Positions 11,128-23,100 of a stretch of 64,000 nt of DNA are shown here, one piece after another (within the stretch, counting starts at the first letter, position 1; each line of letters starts with the position of its first letter). The stretch covers positions 99,471,239 to 99,535,238 of the forward strand of contig NC_086248.1 of assembly GCF_021018805.1 (NCBI RefSeq). The letters run 5' to 3'. The notes beneath the pieces are model-generated. The model searched no databases, had not been told where the DNA came from, and was given only the letters and a program-made list of their open reading frames with translations. This DNA comes from Prinia subflava (lineage: Eukaryota; Chordata; Aves; Passeriformes; Cisticolidae). The position numbers and the translations under genes are program-made.

Positions 11128-11310
11128 GCCGGCCCCGCTCGCCTCCCGCCGCCTCCCGCTCGCCTCTGCCCGCCCGCAGCCCGCGGGATGCGCCCCCGCC
11201 TCTCCCCGCCCCGGGGCGGGATCGCCGCCCCCGCCGCGGGCATGCCGCGCTCCGGCCCCGGGGCTTCCCGGGAACAGCCTTCCTCGGCTGCTGTGACCGC
11301 GAAAGTGTGC
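11128..11310 (-). promoter_or_regulatory. LHCGR: LHCGR proximal promoter and 5' leader
   Basis: Upstream of the chosen ATG there is no TATA box but several GC boxes. These include the back-to-back pair ccccgcccc (11204-11212) and ggggcggg (11213-11220), about 77-93 nt from the ATG, and more CCGCCC motifs at 11168-11235. A TGACC half-site lies at 11294-11298, about 170 nt upstream, and a palindrome ttcccgggaa at 11265-11274. Mammalian LHCGR promoters are known to be TATA-less, driven by Sp1 sites, and modulated at an oestrogen-receptor-like half-site by orphan receptors. The match here is in general layout only. The transcription start cannot be placed from sequence. Confidence 0.65.
11243..11243 (-). 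other. Out-of-frame upstream ATG of LHCGR (overlapping uORF start)
   Basis: An ATG whose first base is at 11243 opens a frame that is out of phase with the receptor, runs over the receptor ATG and through exon 1. After splicing it continues into exon 2 and stops at TAA (3308-3306), giving about 97 codons. It matters only if transcription starts upstream of 11243, which is unknown. Confidence 0.55.
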
Positions 11311-11343
11311 TGCGAAGCCTACAGGTGGCTGGCAGGTTTCCAT

Positions 11344-12190
11344 GGATTTTCAGAAGTTCTGGTCCCCACGGCGTGCCGAGGAGGGATCACAAGCGATGCT
11401 GCCCGTTCCTAGCGGAAAGCTCCCCAGTCGCCCTCCTTCCTTGTGGGAAAGCTGTGAGGAGATGTGGGCCCTGCAAGCACCCATTTATCTGGCTGTGAAT
11501 ATCTTTGAGGGTTCGTGCCTGGCGGAAAACATGCTGCATCTCCCTCAACGGGGTGAACGCTTCTTGTGCGGGTACAGCAGCCTCGTTAGAAGATGGAAGT
11601 GGCTGGGGTGCAAATGCCTGTGTCAAATGCTCTCTTATAGCTCCAGGCACGGGCACTGTATCGCTGATGAAGGGTTATAATTTGCCTACTGGGTGATCAG
11701 AGAGGCATTTCTGAGTGCGTGATTTGTTATTTTATGATCAATTATACCCTTTGTGTGGAAGCAGCAATCATGTTCTCAGCACTACTTCTCTTCACAAAGG
11801 TCCATCCATTTTGTAAAGGACTGTTTTCCACATAACTATCATTATTGCTGTTGTTATTATTGTTTATTGCTACAACTGCAGCTTCGAGAATCTAGAAAGA
11901 AGCTAGTTAGAAGCTAGTTAGAAATCACGACCTTATTTATGGTGAGTGATGGAGCAAGCCACCAAAAAGATAATTGTTTGCCAGAGCAGGCTTTGTAAAA
12001 TAAGGTACATCATCATGTCAAATAAGTATGAGTACATCATCCTATCTCTCTCTTCAAGTGTATCCAGGAAAAGTCAGAGTCAACGAGAGAGTGACCCAGC
12101 ACCACATGGGATTTGCCTGACAACAATTCTTCCAACTTTAAAGTCATGGAATCAAATAATAAGACCTTATACACTTCAGGAATAAAATGT
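11344..12190. other. LHCGR upstream flank, no gene seen
   Basis: This is moderately GC-rich DNA just upstream of the receptor promoter, passing into AT-rich DNA after 11700. Open frames here overlap each other on both strands without any recognisable motif. I see no repeat family. Confidence 0.6.
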
Positions 12191-12228
12191 GAGACAGGAA
12201 GGAGGCATGAGACAGGAAGGAGGCATGA
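12191..12228. repeat. 18-bp tandem duplication
   Basis: The unit gagacaggaaggaggcat occurs twice in perfect tandem (12191-12208, 12209-12226) and begins a third time. It is short and probably young, because there is no mismatch. Confidence 0.95.
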
Positions 12229-13950
12229 GATGTGTGTGGTTCAGGGCATCCCTGTGTTTTCAGCAGGGACTGAGTCATGGGGAATCATTAGCAGCTGCTA
12301 AGAACTCCCCTGGGCTGGCCTCAACAGCATGACCTGTGTCCATCTGGAACACCAGGAACTGGAACCAAATCTCGCACAGGAGGGTAGGGTGGCAAAGCCT
12401 TGCTTTGCTGTCCTTTCCAAGAGCTCTACCATCCATGCTCCGTACTCAAGCATCTTCCTTCACTATCTTCTGCTCTGCTTTAGCTGGTAGTGATGTTAGC
12501 TTTTATCCTGACCTTGCAATGGTTATCAGGTGCGCTCCGTCACTTTATTCCTCTGTGCTCAGCACACCCTGTCATCCAACACTACAGCAGGGTTATTCTG
12601 ATGGATGGTCTACCTAATTCTAGCCAGCATGTGCCTTTGGATTGATCTCTCTTCCTCCTTCTCCCCACCTCCCCATCATCTTTGAAATCAAAGAAAGTGA
12701 TCGGGTTGTGAAATCAAGGGATCAACTGAACTGCCAGCTGGCGAATGTAGGATAAACTTGTGCCCTGGTTTCCTTGAGATCTGCAACCTGCAATTTCCTT
12801 GAGATCTGTCTGTGTGGCACTGCTGACCCCTTCCTGACACTCAGCTGCCAGTGTTGAACAGTAGCAGGTTTCTGGTTTCCTGCAGCTTGGTTTGCTATGG
12901 GAGGAATAATCAGTGAGGAAAAATCTGGTTATACTCTTGTATTATTTACATGTGCCCACACACATTGATTTGGCAAGGAGACAGTCAGAGGACAAGCAAG
13001 GAAGTCCCATCTCCAGACTTCTGTCAAGTCACTGGGTCCCAAAGAGGAGCTTGGTCACTGACTGACTGCATGTGCGCTTGATGTGAAGAAACTCCCTTCT
13101 GCTGGAGGGACAGTTTGCCTGTCCACAATACTGCCTATACTCCCAAAGTCAGGCAAAGCAGTGTGTCACCATAAAAAGTACTCAAAACCCAACAAAATTA
13201 AAAGGAAAATTTGTTTGACAAGCCATCCTGGAAGAACATGGGGCAGCAGCATGTCTGAGTGACACCTGCTGTCACTCCTTGCCTGGCAGGTGTCATGGCT
13301 TGCCCCCATTATCCACAACATTTGATGGTTTGGAGGATTTCGCTGATGCTCAGATGCCTTTGAGGATATTTTTAACGAGAGTGTTAGAACAGTGTGTGGT
13401 GTTTGAGGACATGACTACTTTTCTCAGCAGAGTCCCTGCCAGAAGAGGTGGCATTGATTGCTCTGCCTGTGTCATGCCTGGGAGACAAGGCACTGGGACA
13501 CAAGGCACTGTGAGTGGCCTCTGTGACCTTCAGGGCTTGCTGTGGGGTTGTGATGTGAATTGTAGGGACAGACTGGCCTCGTTGAGATGTAACCAATTTG
13601 GGCAAAGGTGGGTTTGTGTACATATGAGAGCTGGTTAGCTCAAGCTGGTTTGGGTATGAGCTGCATTCTTTGGCAGTAAGGCCAACATAGCACAGGCTGC
13701 AGGAGAATATCTCTGTCCTTACCTTCTTCTCTTTTTCCTTTAGCATTTTGACCTCCAAGTAAAGTACCAGTAGCTGTGAGGTGTTTCATAACTTAAGGTT
13801 CACTGAGGGCTGGGTTTGTGCTGATATCAAGACATAGAGATCCCTGAGCCTCCTCCTGCCCATTCAGCAAATTTGGCAGAGATTCACAATTAGCTGCATA
13901 ATTATAAATCTTGTATTTATAACATATGTGTCATTATGCTCAAGTATGTA
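12229..13950. other. Intergenic, no gene seen
   Basis: No supported gene. A 15-bp direct repeat (tttccttgagatctg) occurs at 12769-12783 and 12794-12808. The open frames at 13279-13638 and 13384-13758 overlap on opposite strands and resemble nothing known. Confidence 0.6.
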
Positions 13951-14112
13951 AGAGTATATATCTTACATATATATGTCTTATATACCTATATATCTTATAT
14001 TTCTTACCTATATATAAATATAAAAATATATAAATATAAAAAACCAAAATATAAATTATAAATATTTGTCTATATATAGATGTATATCTATATATCTTAT
14101 CTGTATATAAAA
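13951..14112. repeat. AT-rich simple repeat (TATA/TATCT type)
   Basis: About 160 nt of degenerate tatata, tatatct and ataaatata units. The minus-strand open frame over it (13940-14152), rich in Ile and Tyr, is a product of the repeat. Confidence 0.92.
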
Positions 14113-17100
14113 GAGTGATCAAATGCAAAAGCCATTTAATTATCTGTAACAAACATATTTAATTGCATTCAGCCTACTTTTGTCCCTCTGCAAGTGCACC
14201 TATCCCCCTGAACATGAATATCATGCCCTCTGAAATGGAGAAATCTTACCTGTATATATCAAAATGTTTTGATGACAATTTTTTTTAACAGACTGAAATT
14301 AGAATTGTAAGCAAAAAACTTCATTTCTGATGAAAAGACACAATCAATAATCATGCTGTTTGCACATCTGTTCCTGAGTTAATATCTATTCAAGATGAAG
14401 CAGTAACTATCTGTGGTATAGGCATATATTAATGTATAGGTGTTTAGGTGTTTAACCTGAACTGACAGATTCAGGAGTAACAGGAGTTTATACATGGAGG
14501 AGCCTTCTACAGTTCTGTAACTACTACAAAACTACTACAAAGAGTTTCTTACGTGGCTATATAATCATAATGAATGGCAACACATGTATTTTACAGTTCA
14601 AGGAACCATCTTTATTCCAGCAGTGCTTAAGTGGGAGCTTGAGTTCGATGGGTTGAAGATTCACTGAAGTTACAGGGAATTAGAGATATGCCTGATGTTA
14701 TTCTTCTACTCAAGTGCTGGCAGGGATTGCTTTACACATGTTGGAGTGCTCTCCTGAATCCTTGCCTCAAGGCCGCTGTGCAGAAGTGTACGTGAGCCCT
14801 TCTGCACAGAGGAATTGCAGGAGTGATTACAGCTGCCAGAGCTGCAGCTGGAGGTTATAGGTTTGCTCTGCACAGGCAAAAATGCAAACAGGAAAACCCC
14901 CCAGTCCTTACTCCTTTGGATCTGCCACTGACATGAAATGTGGGGTTGATGGAGTAAGGAGTGCCAGATCTGGCTTGGAGGAGCTGGTACAAGGTTTCTC
15001 ACTCAGGGCTGCAACCTGTCAGCCCACTTTGTTCAGGAACAACCCAGAACTTGAAATCATTGTAGACCCAGTTTAGGCCAGTTATTCTAATTTGCTCTCT
15101 TTCCTTCTCTTTCCCCATTTATTAACCTTAACATGCCTTTTTACAGTTCCTCAGAGAAATGGTGCCAGTGGAATAGTCCTGTGTAGAAAAAATTGCTTCT
15201 GAGATACAGAACACAGCTAATTACAGTGCTACAATTAGCTGAATGCCCTTAACAGAGTCCAAGGGGGGAAATCATAGTGCAGCAGCTGCTGTAACATATG
15301 CTTTTCTAGTTTCCAGAAGATAACAGTGAGCATGTAGGCTGCCATGGGCTGTGCTTTCTGCCTGAAAAGCAGAGCAGCCTGCAGATGCTCCGGTATTTCT
15401 TCTACCCGGACTCTGTTAGAGACATCTGATGGTGCGTACATCTGTCAGGAGGAATTATGTTTTTTGTTTGGCTTCAGTCTCCTACATGCAGACAGACTTA
15501 TAAAGATGCAATGCTGATTCAGATCCCATCATTCTTGAGTGCAACCTCATCCTAAGGGCAGGTGTCACACCAAGAGCAGCACAGAGGTAACAGGCAGCAT
15601 GGCACATCACAGGAGTTAGTGCGTACTGCTTTCTGTGTGAGGTTTTTTGTTTTTCACTGGGGTATTGGAAAGATGAAGTGCTTTTCTGTGTACTGTTTAG
15701 TGAATTAAACCTAAAGTGGCTCATTATTTTCTATCCTACAGATTAACTTGGCCGGAATAGTTGATGTAGCCCTGCTAATATACCGCTCAATGTGCTGAGC
15801 TGTGTTAATTACAGGTGAATTAGAGCTGACAATGATTGAGTCAGCTTAGTGAAGCACTGCTTCTCATTTAACACAAACCTTTAGCTCCTTTCCATTACTT
15901 GAATTTTTTATCACATTTTTAACATTTCATTGTCCTTTGCTTTAACCAGTCGTAGAACTCCAAAAATAAATGTGTTTGTAAAGATGCTGTTAGAAATATG
16001 CCACTACAGTCACAAAGCAGCAAGTAGTAAGTAACTTTGGACCACATCCATCCTCCTGAGTACTGATTAATAGGAGAGTTTGTTTACAGAAAGTGGGTCT
16101 CTGCTATTTAGCCAATTACTTAATGATCCACTCTTTCTTCCCAGCATTGTCTGGCAGCATTGAGCTGTGATTTGTGGCAATTCCTCACCAAAAAAACATT
16201 AAATTTTTGGGAAGGGCTTAGGCCAGGGTATGTAAATCAGTGATTTACCTCCAGTAAAGGGTGGAAGAAGGATGCTGAGAGAGAAAGAACCTGTGGCTCA
16301 TCTATAAGCAGCTGGAAAATAATCTGAACCTGGTAGAATTGTACAGGTCTCTGTACAATTGTTACTGTGCCTCAGGACTTCACTGTGTGTGCTTTCGGTG
16401 TAATGCCAGAGCTGTTGGTTCTTCAGGAATATGATGACAGGATTTGTGCTTGTGTCTTTATGAGTTAGAGGACAGTGACCATTTTGTGGGTGTTTTGCAT
16501 CCTTATGTGGAGGCTGTGAGTGCACTGGGGAGTTAACCCTGGGCTCTCAGCAGTGGGACCAGCTCTGCAGTGCAGGGTAAATAGCAGAGTCAGTGGGATT
16601 TTTCCCACTTGGGCCCTTGTATTGGCTCTCTGACTGACCCATCAGTTAAGTCTGGCTTATCTGTAATGGTGTGTGAGCTACACCTCCAGGCGTGAAGTGA
16701 GGCCAGTGGGGCTCCTTGTCTGCACCAAGGTCTGAGTGCCCAAAAGGGGCACTGAACGGAAAAGGCAGGCTGCCAGTTCATACAGGTGCAGTTACACAGA
16801 CAGGCCTAAAGGCTGGGTAAGCTTTGAAGTAGGATGAGTTGTAAGCTTTATTCACTAGATGACAAACCCCTGGTCTTCGACCCAATAATGCGTGTGTCAG
16901 CTGGATGATAAATCCAATAATTAAGTACAGTGTAGTCTTACAGTCCCTCTTCCTAAGACTTTCTTTCACCTTTTTTTTTTTTTTTCTGTCTTTTTTCTCA
17001 AAATGTCAAAAGAGGGTGGTACAGCCTTTTGCAAAGAGGTCTGAGCCATTTGCAGTGAGATCTGAGCCTGATTCCTCTGTCACTTTTAGCACGTGTTATG

Positions 17101-20100
17101 TACTGATTTAAAGACTATTTAAAAATAAATTAAAGCCATCGTGGGAAATGAAGAGAGCCCTGCTCTTCTGGGTTGTGTTTGATGCTTACCTTGTTGAATT
17201 CAGGAAGAAGGCATTATTAAAGACATAAAAGCTGTCTCTGTATCAGGAGCTTAAAAACACTCCAAGGGAAACAAAAATTGTTGTGCTTAGCTGCTGTAAT
17301 TTAAGAGCCAAATTCTGCTCATGTTTGTAATGGCATAAATTTGAATTTGATTGAGCTCTGGATTAATATTGCTGCAAATGAGACCAAAATGTGACTTCCA
17401 AAGTTCATGAGGTAAGAAGGAGTGTTGCACCCCGCCGTGCTAATCTTACATATGTAAGCTCCGTGCTGTGGGATGCCACCTTGAACAAAAGTACCTGTGG
17501 CACATTTGATCTCTTTTTAATGGTCCTAGTCAGAATGGGTGGTTTTTATTCTATCAGTAGATGTGGTCAGATTGGTAAAATTCCACTGAGTTACACTTTG
17601 CCATTCCCATGATATTTGGATACTGAGTGAAAAAAATAATGGCATGCTGCCTACATCCTAAGATTTTGGTTCAAGTATTTAATGGACTTTCAGGTTCAAA
17701 AGGGCTGCAATTACATTGAGTTTCAATTGCTACATCAGGCAGGCCAGCTGAGATTCTGACAGTGCAGAGATGCATAGGGGACAGTCTAAAAAGACTGCAG
17801 TGATTTCAACAATTAAACATTGGTTTAATAATCAATAAAAATTCATTAGATAAAAATAATAGCTCACAAACTGTTGATTTAAAAAATCAGAAATGCTCCT
17901 ATAATATTGATTACAATTTTTCTTTTTGTAATATTATGAAATGGTTAGGAAAGCAATTAATACTCCTGTTTTTCCTGGGAGTTCATTAAAGTAGAAGTTC
18001 TAGAGTTAGACAAAGATATGTATACTTAGAAGCGAAAATAATTCCAAGTCTTGGTGTTCATTTCAAAAAGTAGTTGTGTTGTCCATCTTCAGCTTGTTCA
18101 CTTTCTTACCTCTTCTACTGACATCCAAGAGGGTTACATTATTTCAAGGTCAATATTTCCAAGGGTGATCCTCTCCAAGGGTGCAGGACTGTGTAATTTG
18201 CCATCAGTCAGAATTTGCATTAATAATGATAAAGCATGTAGGAATGATTTCTGCTTGCCCTTATATAAATTACAAAGCATAAAGCTCTTTTTTGCCCAAC
18301 TCAATGTCAAATTAATGAAGTCTGTCAGCTGTTTAGGTAATGAGCTAGAGCAGATATGTTTTTGGAGGAGATGTGTGTGTGTTGCATTGTCAGGACAGAA
18401 TCCAGCAAGATGAATGCTTTCAACCATCTTGACAACCAGATTATCTCCCTGAATATACAGTGCCCAGTAGCCCTAAAGAAAGACTATTTTGTAAAATCTT
18501 TTAATGATTACTGGCAGAAATACAAGAAAAATGAAGGACATTTTGATTTACACCAATATGAAGTGAGATTGGAATTAAGATCTAGGTGACAGGCACTTTT
18601 GGTTTACTTGTGATTAGCCTCATATGCTTCTTTTTTCTCCTCATATTTTTTTTTTCTTTTGAGAAATGTTTCACTGGTGTGGATAAGGAGTTAGTGTAAT
18701 GCTTGGTAACGGCCCCAGGAGATGACTGACCCCAATCCTTTAATTTCACACTGGGGCTTAGCTGTGATGTGTTTTTGCAGAAGTCAATGGTATCACCTGA
18801 GGTTGAAGAGCTGGGGCTGATATCAAAATTCTCTGCCTACCTATTACCTATCCAACCCCTGCAGCAGCAGCACCCATCTCCAAGGTTTGGTCTGTAAGGT
18901 TCTTGTAAAGCTCATGGAAGGAATGAGCCCCTCCAAAAAAACTGATCCCAAGCCATGCAAATTGTACAAAGAGCTACCCCAGGGTAAGCCAGAGAGCTCT
19001 GGGCAGAGGCATGACTATGAAGCCCAGCTCACCCTGGAGCTGGGATCCTGGGGACAAGCAGCAGCATCCATTCAGAGCTGCAAAGCACCACACCTATCAT
19101 TTGGGAGGAGGAAATCCTTACCAACTCATCCTTGTCTTTTAAAGAGCTTCCACAAAGGGCAGAAATGCTGCTGCCTGTAAGGGGAAGGGAGCCTTGGTTT
19201 GGTGCCTTTCTGGCTTGAAGGCAACTTAGATTTGTGCCTCCCACCTTCCAGATGAGTGGTGCAGCTGGGGCTGGGGCTTGAGCACCTGTAAGCTGCTGCC
19301 TGGAGTAAAGGAAGGTAAGAGATAGTTATTCTTATGTTTTTATAGTTTGCTATAATTTTACTTGGTTTTCTTTTTTTTTTTTTTGTCTAATTTCTGAATC
19401 AGATTAGCTGAGAGAGCTTTGCTGCTGTGGCTTTATTGTGTTTCTCTGTTATATGCTGTTATTGCTAACATCCTTCTGAGATGTGTGCTCTACCAGCTAT
19501 CTCTGGAACACTTCTTGACTTGTTTTCTCATCAGGACACACTTTTGTTCCCCCACTGAGCTCAGCCTACTGTGGATGAACGGAAATGTTTTGTCAGGCCT
19601 ACCAGGGCCAGTCCTGGATACCAGCCAAAGGAGACTAAAGTCGAGTCCTCAGATGGTGGCTCACATCACCAAAGCCCAGTGAAGTGGGGAAGGGCCACAG
19701 ATGACATCTTAGTGCAGTGATTCTGATTATTTCTTTGTTTGGATTTGGAGTAATTATCTACTTTCAAATGTTAATTTGGGATGTCCCACTGTCCCTCTTG
19801 AGCTATGTTCTCCCACATTCAGCTTCTCAGTGGTGCATTCCCTGATGTGCTTCAGATCCTGTCCCTTGGCCTCCTCTGGGTTGTAAGAGCTTCCTGTTCC
19901 CCCTAAAGGCATTTGTGCCAGCAAAGCAAGCCTTGGAACACTTCAGCTCCCTCCAGACCCCCTTCTACTGCCCTGGCCCTGCCAGCCCAAGGTGCCCAGA
20001 GGAGCAAGTCCTTGAGGCCCATGGAGCTCTCCCTGTATGTTCACTGCCTGGCTAGCAGGCACTGCTACCCTGAGACATGTAGGGGACTTGATTTTTCCTC

Positions 20101-23100
20101 CCTATTTCCAGGTCCCCCACAGCATCCTTTCCTACTCCTTTCAGTGCTAGTTTGCTCTGATCACACTCTCCTACCTCCCCACACCAACAGCAGCTCTAGG
20201 TTTGGTGCTGCCCTGCCCTGCCTCTCGCTGGCTCCCCTGAGCACAGATGAAGTCTGTGTGTGGAGGGGAGCTGGAAAGTGATCTGCCGTAGGCAGCCAGC
20301 AGTTGCTGCATGCCCAGATCACACAGCAAGCACCCTTTGGCTCAACTCTCCTGTCTCCAGCTCGTTCCTTTTGGCTCAGAGTAGGTGTGGGATTGTGTGC
20401 ATGGCTGCCAGAGGAGAGTGTTTTCCAGATAAAATGAAGCAGAATAATATGGGTGGGATAAGTATCAAAAAGATGTTTCATAGATCTGCCCCTACTTTCC
20501 TTTTTCTCTTCTTTCTAAGTGTGCTATGTGCTTTTCCCAAGGGCAGGCTGGCCACAGGATCCTAATCTTTCTTTGCTGCAATGAGGGCACTCCTTGGTGT
20601 AGCTGCTGAGAATAGGGTCAGGTTGTGTCAGTTGCTTTAAGCCTCCACTTCAGCTGCTTTGGGGTCAAATAAATGGGAACAGGGTGCACTTCTTGTGAGT
20701 TCATATGTAATTGCTGCAGCTCCACAGATGAAATTTGCTCAGCACATCTCTTGGTTGTGAAAAATGTAGAGGTCAAGATAATCCCTTTTCACACCTTTCC
20801 TCATTACTTTTTGACGTGTAGATGTACTCATTTAGATGAGCAACTGAGAAACTTAAAAAAGATAAGCAAATATTCTCTTTAAAAAAAAAGAAGTTTAGTT
20901 GCTTTGATCTTTATTAAATAAATATTTAATTGATTACCAAATCCCAAAAGATGGATGGAGTTTCAACTCTCATTATAGATCCATGAAAACTTTGTACGGA
21001 TTTGTATTTTGCCAAGGGGAGTAAGGGGCTCAGAATGAAAATAAAAGCAAACGTTTTAATTTGTGATAAATAAAAACTAAAGGAGATGAGTGATTTTTAA
21101 TTCGATAGTTTTTAAATTTGTGAGCATGTGTGAAGAGTGAAGTACTTGTAACAACAAGAAGTTATTTGCTTTTTTAATATTTGTCTCTGATGTCTGGGGT
21201 GGCTTTCAGTTATTGAAATTGCACTGATGTGAGCAATCTCATGAGAAGCAAGTTGAGCACATTGATAGGACTGAAGGTAGTTGTATGCATTAATCCTACT
21301 GAGTTTAAGGGGATGAATGGTGAAGGTACAGCTACCTGTGGATCCTCTTATCCTGAAAAGGTCTGCTAAAGAGGTAAATATTTGCTGAAGCTGCCATGGG
21401 AGGCAGGTGTATATCCAATCCTCCATCTCCCCAGATGAAGCAGGGAACCCCAACTTTTATAATCCAGTCTGTCTACATTCAGTTACTCCAAGTTCACGGA
21501 GTTGTAACAGGGTGGAATTTGTTCCAGGGTGTAGTTGTATGTCAGTCTTTAGATGTGACTTTACTTCTGTATAGTAACTGATGCAATTTAGGTGTGCAAA
21601 AGAAATCTGAATTATGGATGGTCCAGGAAAATGCCTTTTGGGCAGACACATTTTTGAGTGAGCACTTGTTTAATGAACCGGCTTGGTGCCAACCCAGATC
21701 TAACCAGATTGTCCTCATGCCAAAGCTGAGGCAGATGGCTTGTGAGAAATGGCTTGCAGAATGGAAAAGAACAGCAGGAAGTTTTCACTGGTTTGGAAAA
21801 ACCCGGTCTTGATTCAGAAATTGTGTTCCAGAGAAAAGCACAAGCTGGCTGAGAGATGAAGATAGGTCTGAGGCTCTCCTGTCCCCTCTGCCCCTGGCTT
21901 GGGATGTCATGGGAGAGCTGTACCTCAGCACAGGGCATTCAAATGTGGCATTATTTCACCTGTTCCACATACGAGAAGTGCAAAGGGAACATCCTTCTGT
22001 CGCCTCTCAAATTAGGCTGAACCAACGTGATCCATTTCCCTAAGGACCCTTTCATGGAAGAGCACTGTTAGTGTGGATGAGAGGTCATTGCAGAGGGCAG
22101 TATGGCCAGATCTGTGGGACAACTGGAGTGTGGAGCTCCTCGTGCATCCAGTCATGGTCTGACTGAGTGATGGGCATTGAGAGGCACAGCTCCTTGTCAC
22201 TGAAGTCAAAAGCACTTGGTATCAGGCCAAGATGTACCTGAAACGGAAAAGTCTTTTGAAATCCCATAACAGTTATAGTCCATCCAAATGAAAATTAGCT
22301 CTAAGTTCAATCCTTAATTACCCCTGCTGTTTCTTTGCTCAGTAACACTAAAGCTGGACACAATTGTACACACATACTCTGTGTGGCTTGATGTCAACCT
22401 TTACATATGTTTAACATCTTAAAGAGTGAGAAATGCACAGGGCAGAATCGTGAAGATGTCATGTAAAATGCAAATAGCTACCAATAACTTGCACCATTCC
22501 CTGTCACCCTGCTGCCATTCAGATCAGCACTCACAAGACTGAATAGGGATTCCATTTCCACAGCTTAAACATCAAGGTGTTCCTGCAAACAGAACTTCCC
22601 AGTGTGGATGTACTATTTCCCCAATGCTGTTGGGATAAATCCAACATCATGAATACCTAAATAGATGGGAAAACATTAGCAAACTTTTACATAGTGCTTT
22701 TATATTTAGCACTTTCCAGTCCTTCAAGCATCCCTCTTCACAGGCCAATGTTATTGAAAGTTAAGAGCTGAAGCATCCGGAAGCCAACTCACTCATCAAG
22801 GCCACGTGGGGATTTTAAGTTATATTTTAATCCCTGGCCCTTCCTTATTTTACAGAGGTAAATAGTGATTTCTCTGTGAGATGGTACTTTGAGTGCTCAG
22901 TTCTGCTCCTGCAGGCTCAGATGTGATGCAACAAGGAGCACATCCACAGCTGGATCTGCTGCAGCCCATTCAAGCCTCCAGCATAGCCCATTGATTCATC
23001 TGGCTATCACATCCTCAATTTCCCAGATTGTTTTTTGTGTTAAGAACCTGTGTTTAGGTATCTCAAGTAATTTCCTGCCCAGTAGGCCAGGTGCTTAAAT

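Larger units (their letters stand above)
10800..11310. promoter_or_regulatory. CpG island over LHCGR exon 1
   Basis: This is the only dense CpG block in the window. It is very GC-rich compared with the surrounding AT-rich DNA and full of CG dinucleotides, including runs such as gcgcgggcgggcgcgggcag. It covers the first coding exon, the proximal promoter and the start of intron 1, as expected for a TATA-less vertebrate promoter. Limits are by eye. The GC bias creates long open frames on both strands (for example 10716-11498 plus), which are not genes. Confidence 0.88.

Noticed and set aside
10716..11498. Plus-strand frame of 260 codons over the CpG island
   Set aside because: It is antisense to LHCGR exon 1, consists of Arg/Pro/Ala low complexity from the CCCGT repeat and GC bias, and has no known domain.
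13290..13330. LTR-like start (tgtcatggcttgccccc)
   Set aside because: Only about 15 nt resemble the start of a passerine ERV LTR and the following sequence does not, so it is taken as chance.
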